A model generated the notes under the pieces. The model was not told the DNA's origin. It made no database searches and saw only the letters and a list, made by a program, of their open reading frames with translations. A DNA stretch of 36,416 nucleotides, from positions 1 to 36,416 of the forward strand of contig JAAMPI010000470.1 of the NCBI GenBank assembly GCA_013054445.1. Reading direction: 5' to 3'. The stretch is from Cudoniella acicularis (taxonomy: Eukaryota; Ascomycota; Leotiomycetes; Helotiales; Helotiaceae). Every line of letters begins with the position of its first letter. The first letter of the stretch is position 1. The position numbers were made by a program, and so were the translations under genes. This document shows positions 11,297-21,987 of the stretch, piece by piece.

Positions 11297-12664
11297 TCAC
11301 AAGTAATCCCGCTCAAACTCGGCATCAAGATGGACTGGTACTCTGTCTTCCTCCGTATTCCGATCCCGCTCCTTATTGCTCTGATTCTGTATCAATTGCA
11401 ATAGGAGCTTGTTGTTTTGCGCGACGAGAAGCTCGATTTTATCCACTTTTGTTTCAAGGGTTCGCAATCGTGCGTCGTTGCCCATGACATCCCTCCAATC
11501 TTCCTTCGTCATGGCACCTTCTACCACAACCCTCTTGGGTGGCTCAGGAGGGTGTGCCAAAGCATATTGTTGTGCTTGCCATTGATCATGCGCCAGCTGG
11601 GCCTGCAGCTCTTGAGTAAGAGCGCGCTCGTTCATGCGACGGCGCTTTTGCGGTCGATAACCGTTCATGTCAGTTTCTCCATTGGGCTGCTGGTGTTGCA
11701 TCATTTCTCCACCAGAAGGAGGCGGCGGCGGTGGTCCTTCATGTTGTTGTTGTTGTTGAGGAGGAGGATGTTGAGGGTGTTGTGGTTGACCTTGTGACAT
11801 TTGCGGAGGGGGTGGCGGACCCGTAATCATTCTAGCTTGTGGATTTTGGGCATTTACCAAAGATTCTGCAGCAATTGCTTGTCTTCTGGCCTCCTTTCTG
11901 GCCTCTTCCACCTTTCTCCTCGTGTCGACCTGTCTCATCCTCTCGGCCTCCGCATCCGCATCCTCAACTTTCAAAAACTCCATCCACAAGTCCAGTTGCT
12001 CATTAAGCGGACCATCAGGCTTTTCTGGTATCACGCCACTCTCCCAGTCTGCGATTTGCCGTCTTCTTGCCTCAACTAATCTGCCAACCGTTGCGCTCAT
12101 CTGCGCCAGGACTTTTCCCGTGTCTGTTTGAAATGCAGAGTTGACACCCGTCCAGAACTGGGCTTTAGTACCCTCTTTGTAATTATGTCGTTGCTCGTAG
12201 CAGTGCTTGACCATCAAGATATGATCTCGTTCGTCAAGATTTTGGCGTGGCTTGCGCGCGCTGCCGCCAGAAGAAACGATTGAGCTTTCACGCATCTCGC
12301 GCACTGGAGTTACTAGAGCTCGCGGCAGAGGTGGAGGATTCATACGCGACTCAGCGGTGGGCGTTGAAGTCGGGGTGTCATTGTTCTGGTTGTTTGTGGT
12401 CGTTGTCTGCTGGGACGAAGAAGGACGCGCATTGGAGTTTGAAGGAGTGCCAGGGGGAAGGATGGGAGTTGGCTGACGTGTCGTAGTCGGCGCCATTGGA
12501 ACCAGCTTGAAGGTGTGAAAGGCAGATGGCATAAGTTCCTGGGCAGGCGCGATGCCACGGCCGGAGAGCTGCGAAGGATAGTTGACGTCGCAAGCCCCGT
12601 TGGTGATTCTCGATATCGATGAGAGCGAGATGCCGAGACACGAATCTAATCCTGAGCTCGACAT
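11297..12664 (-). CDS. Low-complexity nuclear-type protein with possible trihelix/SANT-like domain
   Basis: An uninterrupted 455-residue frame on the minus strand. Residues 1-140 are Ser/Thr/Pro/Asn-rich. Residues about 142-205 form a charged helical block (DERDHILMVKHCYEQRHNY, then FWTGVNSAF and RLVEARRRQIADW) whose spacing of aromatic and basic residues recalls trihelix or SANT-like DNA-binding modules. That similarity is weak and no family was confirmed. Residues 236-268 are a strongly charged, likely coiled-coil helix. Residues 283-327 are Pro/Gln runs, and RPQKRRRMNE at about 337-346 looks like a nuclear localisation signal. Residues about 395-436 form a second Leu-heptad coiled coil. 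The layout suggests a nuclear regulator or scaffold, but the function is unknown. The ATG at 12664 has an acceptable context (AAAGAATGTC); Met45 or Met57 are alternative starts. Confidence 0.8.
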   Translation of the reverse strand: MSSSGLDSCLGISLSSISRITNGACDVNYPSQLSGRGIAPAQELMPSAFHTFKLVPMAPTTTRQPTPILPPGTPSNSNARPSSSQQTTTTNNQNNDTPTSTPTAESRMNPPPLPRALVTPVREMRESSIVSSGGSARKPRQNLDERDHILMVKHCYEQRHNYKEGTKAQFWTGVNSAFQTDTGKVLAQMSATVGRLVEARRRQIADWESGVIPEKPDGPLNEQLDLWMEFLKVEDADAEAERMRQVDTRRKVEEARKEARRQAIAAESLVNAQNPQARMITGPPPPPQMSQGQPQHPQHPPPQQQQQHEGPPPPPPSGGEMMQHQQPNGETDMNGYRPQKRRRMNERALTQELQAQLAHDQWQAQQYALAHPPEPPKRVVVEGAMTKEDWRDVMGNDARLRTLETKVDKIELLVAQNNKLLLQLIQNQSNKERDRNTEEDRVPVHLDAEFERDYL

Positions 12665-13473
12665 TCTTTCCTAGATAGGCGCTAGCGCTGGATTGGGCTT
12701 AGTACGGAGGCAGCATATTAAGACGCCTCGAATAGAGTGACGCTTTTGCAACCCAGCTCTTCTACTTTCAAAATATACTCTCTCGTCCTTGAACCTCGCC
12801 ATGGCCAAAAAGTCGGCATCAGCATTTCTGCACAAGAGGGCCTCTGCCGCGGCTGTCTTTCCGAAAATGAAACCTTCATTGTGCCGTTGAACAAGTAGCT
12901 ATCCTGGCCCATCCAATTTCCGCATCGCAATTGACCTCTAGTTGAACAATTCACCTAATTGAGAGGCTCTTCACCACTAAGCATCGCATCCTCCGAGCCA
13001 TGTTCACATACCTGGATGGACTAAGCCTGCGGCGTCATTTATCAGTCTTGAACCGAGGTTTTGCTTGTTACACAGGTCTGACATTCTCGTCACCGTCTCG
13101 TGCATGCTCTCCCTCCCGTCTTTGAATATCTCACTCAGGCAGTCTAAGACGATATTTGGGTTCTCCAGAAAACGTGGCCTCCCTTTCCTTTTGATTCATC
13201 CTACGATGCGCTAGGCGTTTTCCGAGGCGTATGTGTTTCCTTATCAGTTCTGGAGACTAGTACTACTGACCAATAGTCACGCCTTCGGAGTTGGAAGTCC
13301 GCTCAGCCTTGGTCGGATTGAAGCTTAAGAATAAGAATCGCTTCCATCCCTCTGATATAAGTATAAGAGTCTCAAATAAAAATCATCTTTCCTCCACGTA
13401 TTATCTTCGCAATAGCCACTTTTCTCTGCTACCAGGCCGTCATCGACGATCCGAAAAGTGCGACACAGGCAAA
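12665..13473. other. Divergent promoter region
   Basis: It lies between the minus-strand gene starting at 12664 and the plus-strand enzyme gene starting at 13474, so it should contain both promoters. A 29-codon frame starting at 12801 (MAKKSASAFLHKRASAAAVF...) has a good Kozak context but ends quickly and was not extended by any splice I could justify. It may be an upstream ORF or chance. The frame of the downstream enzyme stays open back to 13291 but shows no family similarity before Met 13474. Confidence 0.45.
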
Positions 13474-14412
13474 ATGTCAGCAGCTACTCAAGATCATTAT
13501 ACACCTGCGAATATGCCAGACTCGAGGCCGGAAGCATCGTATTCAATCAATCTCACGACTGGGGCCCATGTTCGTCAGGCATGCCGTTACGGAGTCCATA
13601 CCACTACAACCGCTGGTCTCGCCAAAACATTTATACAAGCCAACCTTATAATACTTCCGTCACGCTATGCATCGGATTTTCGACTTCTTTGCGCCCGAAA
13701 TCCAGTGCCATGTCCTCTAATTGCGGAATCCGAAGAAGTTGGGAGATGGGATGCTGTGAAATCTTGGATCTCTGGACTCAACGGGCATGATGTTCTTGGA
13801 TCTGTCGACATACGACGCGATGCCCCAAAATACATGGTCTACAAAGATAACAAGCTACTGAAGTCGCACTGTGATGATCTTACGGCAGAGTGGACTGAAG
13901 ACCATGTTGCATTTGTAATCGGATGCTCCTTCAGCTTCGAATCTGCATTGTCGGAGGCCGCTCTCTCACCTCGGCATGTGATCATGAATCGAACCGTTCC
14001 AATGTACAGAACCAATATTCCTTTATGCCCCGCCGGTGTGTTTACTGGGAGCACCTACGTCGTATCAATGAGACCTTACAAGAAGAGCGATATTGAGAAT
14101 GTGAGGACAATCACTAGATCTTTCGCCATGACCCACGGAGAGCCCATTGCGTGGAGTTGGGATGCAATTGCAAGGTTGGGGATCAAAGACATTGACATTC
14201 CAGACTGGGGTACTGCGCCTTTGGCGGGGGATGGAGGCAGATTTGGGGCTCTCTTTGGAAATGATGATGATGTTCCTGTTTTCTGGGGCTGCGGAGTTAC
14301 ACCACAGGAAGCTGTGATGAGAGCCGATTTGAAGGGCACAATTATGGGACATGCACCGGGTCATATGCTAGTTCTAGACTGTAGAGATTGGGATATAGTG
14401 ACGAAGTCATAA
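13474..14412 (+). CDS. DUF1445 / D-glutamate cyclase-like enzyme (putative hydro-lyase)
   Basis: A 312-residue single-exon protein with the conserved blocks of the DUF1445 family (PF07286). These include RNPVPCPL (residues 76-83), VDIRRDAPKYMVY (111-123), FVIGCSFSFESAL (147-159), VPMYRTNIPLCPAGVF (175-190), VVSMRP (196-201), HGEPIAW (221-227), DIPDWG (241-246), PVFWGCGVTPQEA (268-280) and HAPGHMLVLD (293-302). In mammals a related domain in DGLUCY converts D-glutamate to 5-oxo-D-proline, and bacterial members are annotated as putative hydro-lyases; the substrate here is not known. The length matches stand-alone bacterial members, so the domain is complete. The start was chosen because similarity begins soon after Met 13474 and its context (GGCAAAATGTC) is good. 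It is followed 487 bp downstream by a co-oriented zinc-cluster regulator and then a permease, suggesting a small metabolic cluster. There is no targeting signal that I can see. Confidence 0.9.
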   Translation: MSAATQDHYTPANMPDSRPEASYSINLTTGAHVRQACRYGVHTTTTAGLAKTFIQANLIILPSRYASDFRLLCARNPVPCPLIAESEEVGRWDAVKSWISGLNGHDVLGSVDIRRDAPKYMVYKDNKLLKSHCDDLTAEWTEDHVAFVIGCSFSFESALSEAALSPRHVIMNRTVPMYRTNIPLCPAGVFTGSTYVVSMRPYKKSDIENVRTITRSFAMTHGEPIAWSWDAIARLGIKDIDIPDWGTAPLAGDGGRFGALFGNDDDVPVFWGCGVTPQEAVMRADLKGTIMGHAPGHMLVLDCRDWDIVTKS

Positions 14413-14898
14413 TTTGAGGATCGGTGAATATGGAATCATTATTTCTATTTATATAGCATGCTCAGCTTTTCGGGCAATTCACCGGGCACTGGATTCTTTA
14501 CTTCCAAAATAAATTGACACCTTTCCACATGTGAGCTGTCATATTAGCCCTATTGCCAATAAACTCGAGCTGCTTACAGTCAATACCTACCTGCAGCTCT
14601 ACCGGATTTGGAACGGGGATCACATGATAGCACTACGCCGTAGCCTTACCCGCCGCGCCCACCTTCATCGGGCGTCCCACTCCTGCCCCTCGACAGCCTC
14701 AAACAGTCGTGCTCGAGCCCATCCTGTTTATCGACACTGCGTGTTTTCTAGGTCCTTATATCGTTCTCATATCCCACGTAATCGCTCTTTGTATATATGC
14801 TCGCTGTACTCCTGTGAAAGCTGTCCCAAAGTAAAGCTGTGAAGTCGAGACGCCGACATTTGGACGAGGCTGGGAAAAAGGCACAGCAATCAATCACA
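14413..14898. other. Intergenic region, enzyme 3' end to regulator promoter
   Basis: A 486-bp spacer between two co-oriented genes, holding the 3' UTR of the DUF1445 gene and the promoter of the Zn2Cys6 gene. The longest frame is a non-descript 103 codons. No binding palindrome stood out. Confidence 0.4.
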
Positions 14899-17216
14899 AT
14901 GGATGGCCGCAGAGAAGTCCCTATGGAGCGGCGGGAGTTCAAGACTTCGTAAGTACAGGGTTGATCCGAATCGAAGAATTAGCAACAGCGTCCACTAACC
15001 AAACGCTCGTCCAGCTGTCAAGAGTGCCGAAAAAGAAAGGTTAGTTAGATATGCATATACTCTTCAGATGTTCTAGTTCCTACCAAGAACAGGATTAGCA
15101 CTGATCCTCTATTCGTCCAGAGAAGATGTGAAAAGGTCCAACCCTGTAAGCAATGCAGGGCAGGGAATCTTGAATGCACCTATATTGGTTCTGGGGAGAA
15201 GCGAAGGTACAGCACATCATCCTTTCATCCTCATTCCCATGCTTGCCAGCGCTCACATGGACTAGGCCCACTCACTCATCTCTTGTTGAGGCTCTCGAAG
15301 GCCAAATTGAGTTCCTTGAGAAATTCATTACGAGATTGATTGCAGCGGATGCGACACAACGAGATGAACTGCTGCGAAATTTCACTAGCCCATCAGGTCG
15401 GGTGCGGACGCAGTCTGAGGGCTCGTTGACCGAGCCGTCATCATTCAATTCCGTTGCAATCCCCATTCGGACACACACCGGCCATCTTAGAAGGCGGAAA
15501 GATGGCAATGCGGCTCAATTCTATGGACCGACCAGCTTGTTCCAAATCAGCCCGGGAGAGCCAGACAATGATCTAGAAGTTGTTGAAGATTTACCAAATA
15601 ACCTGTCGGTTCAATCAGAGAAAATCGGGATCAATAACTCATTAGTATCACAAGAATTCGGCAGAACCTCTCAACTAAGCCTGGCATTTTCTCCACGGAG
15701 TGAGATTTGCTGTCAACTAATGGCAACCTTCTTTCAACATCAGTATCAATACCACATGTGTTTGTATCGAGAGTGGTTCCTAAGAGATTATCATGTTGGC
15801 GGAGGGCCATATTATTCTGATCTGCTCTTATATGCCATCTGTGCTATAGGGGCCCTTGCAGATACGGATGTTACTCAACGGGAATTGTCAGGAATGTTCT
15901 TTAATCGTGCGCAAGAGCTGCTTTACGGAGGCGCTCTGGAATCTCCGTGTCTTACAACCTTACAAGCACTCATTCTTCTTGGCCACAGAGAAATAGGACA
16001 AGGCAAAACATCCAAAGGATGGCTATTTTCAGGAATGGCGTTTCGACTTGCCCATGAAATGGGACTTCACCTTGACCCGAGTAATTGGAATGGCTCTGCT
16101 GACTTTCGAATTGAACGTGAGATTTTAAGAAGGACTTACTGGGCAGCATTCATCGCCGATAAGCAACTCAGTTTATATTTCGGTAGGCCGCCGGCTCTCT
16201 ATCCAGGGGAATCAGATGTTCGAAATACAGAACGGATACCTTACCCCGTAGGGTGGGAGTTTCTTTTAAACAAATATATCTTGGAAGGGGGCGAAGAGAC
16301 ATCTCAGACGGCCTATGAGGATGGTCTGGCAGTTGTTGCTGGGTGGATTCACCATGTTGAATTTTGCAAAATTCTTCATCGGATGATTACCGAGGTTTTT
16401 GAAAATCGCAATCGAAAGACAGACGAAACTGTTCTAGCAGCGTCGGTTTTAGAGATCAATATCGCCTTGACCAAATGGTTGGCCGGATTACCCAAATCGC
16501 TTCACTGGAACGAGTGGTCTTCTGGAGATATTCCAGCATTCGTGCTGCATTTACAGTAAGTTAACCAGTTTCCCAAATCGTCAATTGTTAACTTTAAGTG
16601 TAGCATGCAATACTATTCTGCAATGATAATCTTACATCGCCCTCCAAAACAATCGTTCCGAGACCCTGGGATTGCGAGTAGTCAAAGTATCAAGAAATGC
16701 TATAAATCTCTTGGTTATATCATCAAGTTACTTGGTGTATACAAACTGAAGAAATACAAGTATGGCCACCTACCATTCACATTTATTCACGTCCTTGCAA
16801 CGGCTGCAAGTGTTATCCTCATGAAGCGCCAGATAGAAAACCTATCTTGGAACAATCCCGAAATCAACAAACCTCTGGATGAGATTCTGACAGCTTTCGA
16901 CGGAGTCTCGGGTGCTTGGCCTTGTGCAATACAGGTTCGAGAGATGATTGCATCCGCAATATCGGCACCCGCACAATCTGAGGCTGATCAGTCTCGGAAT
17001 GAATCACCGCCTGAATTTGATATTATGAAGTTCATTGCGGAAGGGGGGGATAACCAGAATTTTGTTGCTTCCAATTTTAACTTTGAGCTTAGCAACGAAG
17101 ACATAGGATCATTTGATCCAGAATTTTTTAACGACGCCTATTCCTGGGGCAATGGTTTGGGTGACGACTTTGCCGCTTCTAGCAATCTTTTCGACTTCGA
17201 AACCCCTCTGGTATAG
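14899..17216 (+). CDS. Zn2Cys6 fungal-specific transcription factor
   Basis: A 687-residue regulator in five exons: 14899-14948, 15015-15039, 15121-15206, 15266-16555 and 16604-17216. Introns are 66, 81, 59 and 48 bp with GTAAGT/GTTAGT/GTACAG donors and YAG acceptors. The first three exons rebuild a textbook binuclear zinc cluster, with cysteines at residues 18, 21, 28, 34, 37 and 44 (C-X2-C-X6-C-X5-C-X2-C-X6-C) and a basic RKRKRR run after the second Cys. A short linker and a dimerisation-type helix (SLVEALEGQIEFLEKFI) follow. The middle homology region (PF04082) covers roughly the central 250 residues, including YSDLLLYAICAIGAL, the GWLFSGMAFRLAHEMGLHLD block and RRTYWAAFIADKQLSLYFGR. The last splice rebuilds the family motif LHMQYYSAMIILHRP. 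The C-terminus is acidic and Asn/Phe-rich, as in activation domains. It lies between an enzyme gene and a permease gene on the same strand, so it is a good candidate pathway-specific activator for them. Confidence 0.93.
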
Positions 17217-18185
17217 AGCGCAACGATTCGACTGTATCAGTGCTTTCAATATTTTGATTCTTTCGGCAAGTTCCACCTGTTGCAGATCCAGAATTCCGGT
17301 TGCTCGTTGCACGGGAAGATAATATACTGCAGTCGACAACCAGGAAATTTTTCTTAATGACTACCAGTATGGCTTGGTACACATATGATGCAGAACTAGG
17401 GCCATTCCCGGTACATCTCGTCCTTGGGCGCTCATAATCCTCTCGGCCTTTACTATTCCTTCCATTGCCGATGCAACTCGAGGGGAATCTTCTTTAATTT
17501 TCGGATCGGAAGGGTCGCAATTTGAATTGCAAGACTAATTGCACTGCATACGAGGATATAGAACAGACGCACAATCTCAAGCGGTTTTTATTTAAGCGTC
17601 TCGTCGGTACCTGGACAGTCGAGGACTTATGAGACGTGTGGGTGAGATGTTGCCTGGAAATTGAGTCAAAACATGAAGCACCAGGAACAAAGTGTGCAAC
17701 ATTCCGTATGTAGAGGTATAAGAGAACCAGCTGAGATATTTTCCTCCAAAATAATGAAGTTGTAACGTGCATCAAGACGGGCTTCCTTCCCCGTCAGTTC
17801 GCCCGAAGCCCCGCCTTGCCCACACCAAGATACCGGCGATAACTTTGGGACAGCTGATTCCATGGAATTACTAGACCCTTGTATTGTACGACGTTGAACC
17901 CTAGCTAGAAAAGATAGGCGAGGTAGGCTCCGCACCAAGCTATCTTTTTGAGTTCCACAAGTGCAGAAACTCATATCGGATGGCCTCATTCCTACTCCCA
18001 CTTCCAGCGACGACAGTGTTATCTTCCTAGTACGGAGGAGAAACCCTGTCCAGTTTTGTATGCCTCATACCAAAGTCATACAAGATGATGGCTCGCAGTT
18101 GGAGCTTAAATTCTGACGATTTATCCCTCCCTGAATCACCATTTGTCTGAAGCTCAAAACCCCCTCACTCTCAAACAAACCCATC
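17217..18185. other. Promoter region of the MFS permease gene
   Basis: A 969-bp spacer with no supported gene. It contains CGGATCGGA at about 17503 and other CGG/CCG triplets of the kind bound by zinc-cluster proteins, but their number is about what chance would give. The 30 bp before the permease ATG are pyrimidine/A-rich (CTCTCAAACAAACCCATC), a common fungal leader. Confidence 0.4.
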
Positions 18186-20064
18186 ATGGAAGAACCAAAA
18201 TCCGAGAAGGTTGTGGGGTTGGACAATGGCATCGACCAACCTTCGAATGAAGCCGAGCACGAGTTCTATGTCGACCCAGTAAAGGAAGTCAAGCTTCTAG
18301 CCAAGCTTGATCTTGCCTTTACGCCTGTGATCATGCTAGTTTACCTTTCTTGCTTTCTCGACAGGAGCAATATTGGTACGTTATCAATTTTTACCCTTCA
18401 AAGACATCCTACTGACCTCAAATAGGAAACGTGAAGGTTGCTAGAATTTTGACAGATATCAACGCAACGAATTCTCAATTTTCCACCGCGGTTTCTATTT
18501 TTTACGCAACTTACGTTACATTCGAAGCTCCAGCGGCAATCGCGATGAAAAAGGTCACGCCACGGGTCATTCTAACAACGCTTTGCCTAGTTTGGTCACT
18601 CACGACTATTTTCACGGGATTTATTCAGAGTATTGGAGGACTCTACGCCACTAGATTGATTCTCGGGGTTTGCGAAGCTGGACTGTTCCCATGTTTGAAT
18701 TTGTATTTGACCATGGTTTATCGTCGAGAAGAGCAGGCGAAGAGGGTTTCATATCTTTTCAGCTGTACTGCACTGTCAGGGGCTTTTGGTGGTCTGTTAG
18801 CTTATGCTATTCTTCAAATGGATGGAGTTTCTGGAGTTGCTGGATGGAGGTAAGCAGGTCCTTATTTCAGGAACCATTATTCAGCTCAGTTAACCCTGGT
18901 AGATGGGTATACATCATCGAGGGGATTTTCAGTACGGTTATTGCCGTAGTGGTATTCTTTGGCTTGCCCAACGATCCCAGCAACGCATGGTTTCTCAGCG
19001 ACGAAGAGAAAGAAATGATGAGATTTCGAAATGCTCAAAGGAAACAGTATCTTGGTAAGGACTACTGTTCTGCTATACCTTGATTTTCAATTTAACATTT
19101 TTCAGGCTCCGAAGAGTTCTCTTGGGAGGAAATTTGCATTGCAGCCAAAGATCCCAAAGTTTACATGAGGTAAGTGGGCTTTCGCAAATCTTCAAGGATA
19201 TGTAACTAATTTCAGCCAGTGGTGCTATCCAATTCATGCAAGATATCCTCCTTTACGGATTCAGCACCTTCCTTCCCTCTATTCTGAAGGCAATGAAATA
19301 CGATACCTTGCAAAGTAATTACCTGACCATTCCGGTCTATATATGGGGTGCACTCGTCTTCTTGTGCGTGGCGTTCTTTTCTGATAGATGGTCTATGCGC
19401 GGTCCAGTAAGTTTTCATTCCCGTCGATCTAATTTCTCGTGTTGCTGATCAAGAGTCTAGATGGTGATATTTGCCAACATCTTTGGCATCATTGGGTATA
19501 TCTTGCTGTTGACCGTCAAACAAAATGGTACGTTCTTCTAACTACTTGTCACCCATGATCAAAAACTAACCCGAGTCTTTTCAGGAGTGAAGTACTTTGC
19601 GACATTTCTTTGCGCCGTGGCGGTATACGTCGGCCCAGGTATAAATTGTGAGTCCCTCGTTCATATTCGCATATCTAGCCCACAATGTCACACCCACCTA
19701 TGCGCTCTCCTCTGCACCCATACATAAAATCAAGCAAGTTAACAAACTAACCACACAAAAAGTAACCTGGCTCAATGTAAATGTCGCCCCACATTATCGC
19801 CGTGCCGCTGCAATCGGCTTCCAGCAATCCATGGGCAACACAGCAGGCATCGTATCTGGCCAAATCTACCGCAACTCTCCGTACACACTCGGGAATGCGT
19901 TCTCACTTGGTGCTCTCTGCCTCTCTCAGTTCTTGATATTGGGCAAGATTTTCTATATCAAGAGGGAGAATGCTTTCAAGGAGGCGGTGAGGGCGGGGAA
20001 GAAGAGTGATAAGCGAAAGGTGACGACCGGGGATAGGGACGTCGAGTTTATGTATCATATTTAA
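18186..20064 (+). CDS. MFS permease of the Dal5/Tna1 anion:cation symporter family
   Basis: A 482-residue membrane transporter in eight exons: 18186-18375, 18426-18849, 18903-19054, 19106-19169, 19220-19406, 19461-19527, 19585-19647 and 19763-20064. Six introns are 50-57 bp and the last is 115 bp. Joining them gives one continuous frame with family hallmarks: FLDRSNIGNVKVA after the first membrane segment, RLILGVCEAGLFPCLNLYL, GWRWVYIIEG, YGFSTFLPSIL, and in the last exon NVAPHYRRAAAIGFQQSMGN with GIVSGQIYR. About twelve hydrophobic segments are present. The family moves allantoate, nicotinate, biotin, pantothenate and other small carboxylates with protons, so an organic anion is the likely cargo; the exact substrate cannot be read from sequence. 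The intron ending at 19219 has two nearby acceptors (after 19215 and 19219), and only the second keeps the frame. Its neighbours suggest it imports or exports the substrate of the DUF1445 enzyme. Confidence 0.95.
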
Positions 20065-20167
20065 GTGAAGTAAGGTTGTTTGTGGGGAGAATGAGGAGTA
20101 GAGGGGCAGTATGTTTTGATGCTGGTGTTAAGGAGTTGGGAGGTGGTTGCTAAAATTACAGGACACA

Positions 20168-20254
20168 AGTCCCTGTAGTCTAGCGCACAGTCGCTAACAA
20201 ATAGCGCCCGAGTCCCTGTATGTTAGCGAATAATGGCACCACCTTGGGGTGGTG
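20168..20254. repeat. Short direct and inverted repeats plus hairpin in the permease 3' flank
   Basis: AGTCCCTGTA occurs at 20168-20177 and 20211-20220. TCGCTAAC at 20191-20198 is inverted as GTTAGCGA at 20222-20229. A 7-bp perfect hairpin (CACCACC-TTGG-GGTGGTG) follows at 20237-20254. If transcribed, these would fold in the 3' UTR of the permease; they could also be a small repeat relic. Confidence 0.7.
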
Positions 20255-20592
20255 GTTTTGGAAAAAAGGAATTAGTTATTTTAATTATGTTACAATGAAA
20301 TAACTGCCTAAAGCCATGTGGTATATACGCAGCGGTTTCAGGTTGATTTCGCGGGATTTTAATAGTGTTTTGATTTATGTGCAAAAAAATAGGAGATTGG
20401 TGTCGGGATTGCTCGCTGAAGTATAGGAGTTTTGAAATTCCATCGTGTAAGTCATTGTAAGTCAGGGCCTCATTTTGTGAGTGCTTCTTCTATTGTGAGT
20501 ATTAATTGTAAATGCCTATCCTTTTGTGGGTGGATGTTGTGTCGAACAATCTCAGCATCCAAACACTGAAAGTTCCCTCAACCCAATTAATC

Positions 20593-21210
20593 CTACTCCT
20601 TGGTCAATTCCAACTCACCTAGAAACACATAATTTTTCGGGGAACAGCCTGTTTCCAAAGCTGCCTTCATGTTCATTACAAACTTATGAATAGGACAGTC
20701 ATCCATTTCCGGCCCCGTATTTGCCAAGATGGTTGAAATCCTTTTAGAAGCCTTCCGAAATCTGGAATATACATTCATCAACACTTGTTCGTTCACACTC
20801 CATCTACATCTTCTAAATATCGATGTCTCATTCGAAACCGATCGCCTTATCCTATCCCCGCATTCCACATGGGCGCACTGCAGTGCCGCCACAAAATACG
20901 TTATCATTAAAAGTATACTCACGACGGCGAAGGTAAATACAACGCTTCCTAAGCTTAGAAAATGGCGCCATGAGACTTGTCTTCTTCGGTCTTCGGTATA
21001 TTTTATAGTAAAGTAAAAATCTTTGATATATTGTCTTCGGTCTCCTACCTGTTCTGAGTGAGGGTTGGGTGCTACCTGCTCGGAAGTCGTCGTTCCGTAC
21101 CCAGCAGTGTCTGAAGTATCGTGGCCATAAAGACTAAAGGAGTATCTTAATGTTGTTTGCGGAGTCTTTGGTAACTCAAATGGTTGAGAGTCATGTGGAA
21201 ATTCTAAACA
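20593..21210 (-). CDS. Single-pass membrane protein, 5' end not found
   Basis: On the minus strand one frame stays open for about 205 codons, from just after an in-frame TAG at 21211-21213 down to the TAA at 20593. It encodes a polar N-terminal part (including LRYSFSLYGHDTSDTAGYGT), a basic patch (DRRRQVSWRHF) and one strong membrane segment (VVFTFAVVSILLMITYFVAA). A roughly 90-residue C-terminal part follows with five cysteines after the membrane segment and a putative N-glycosylation site (NET), suggesting a type II orientation. No in-frame ATG exists before the membrane segment, so an upstream exon is likely. TTAG acceptor sites occur at 21204-21206 and 21211-21213, but I could not find a convincing first exon. 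Alternatives are a gene fragment, or a short protein starting at Met in LLMITYF. No family recognised. Confidence 0.45.
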   Translation of the reverse strand, partial: CLEFPHDSQPFELPKTPQTTLRYSFSLYGHDTSDTAGYGTTTSEQVAPNPHSEQVGDRRQYIKDFYFTIKYTEDRRRQVSWRHFLSLGSVVFTFAVVSILLMITYFVAALQCAHVECGDRIRRSVSNETSIFRRCRWSVNEQVLMNVYSRFRKASKRISTILANTGPEMDDCPIHKFVMNMKAALETGCSPKNYVFLGELELTKE

Positions 21211-21213
21211 CTA

Positions 21214-21987
21214 ATTTCGATCAACTCCTTTGCCCAAATCAGTGATTTGATCTATGCAGTCTGTAAAAGTCAGCAACAGCTGAATTCACTTGATCACATT
21301 GTATCGCGAAGTTGTGAGACAATACTGTAATACCTGAAAGCTCGTATTAAAACTTGTTTCGATGAATCGTAGGGAATACTTGTCCCTCTGACTCTCGTAA
21401 ATGCGAGTATTGTACGACTGTCCACGTAGCACATGATATGCAGTGAGAGTGGACTGCCTCGTGAGGTGATAGCTACGAAGTACTGCAGTAGTTTTTCACG
21501 CAACTGCAACGCTAACAACCAGTAAAAACCAAAATGGATGAAATGGGAAAAAGACCGGCAATTTCTGAGCTGGAGCAAAGAAGCAATAGTGTCGCTGCTT
21601 GAAAGTTGAAAAGGGTGAGGCTTTTCAGTGGCGGTGGCTGGCTTGAAGTGACGATGTGTGTGTTGGTGGCTGCTAGTTGGCTTTCCGCGGGGCGGGGCAC
21701 GTTTCAGAATTTAGATCAACACTGAGAGGTGGGGCCTGAAAAGGTACCATGATATATTTCGTACACTATTACGAGGCTGAATTGAGACATCAAGAAAGAG
21801 TACGTGATGGAACTATTTTCAGTTTTGACGGCTGGAAAGTTTATTTGTAACATGAGAAAGGTGGTGAAACGCTCCGCTCGAAAATTGCACTGAAAAACTA
21901 TATAGAAATAAATTTGAAATGTTTTTTGGAATTAATAATTAGATGCGAGTATATGATATACATATGTACATGGATTCTAGCGCGTTC
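21214..21987. other. Region without a supported gene
   Basis: It may contain the missing first exon(s) and promoter of the minus-strand membrane-protein gene ending at 20593, and the 3' UTR of the minus-strand protease-like gene. The 94-codon minus frame at 21294-21578 shows no domain. Confidence 0.35.

Noticed and set aside
13300..18000. CGGAT sequences near each gene of the three-gene cluster as possible regulator sites
   Set aside because: The number seen is about what chance predicts for a 5-mer over this length, and no consistent spaced palindrome was found.
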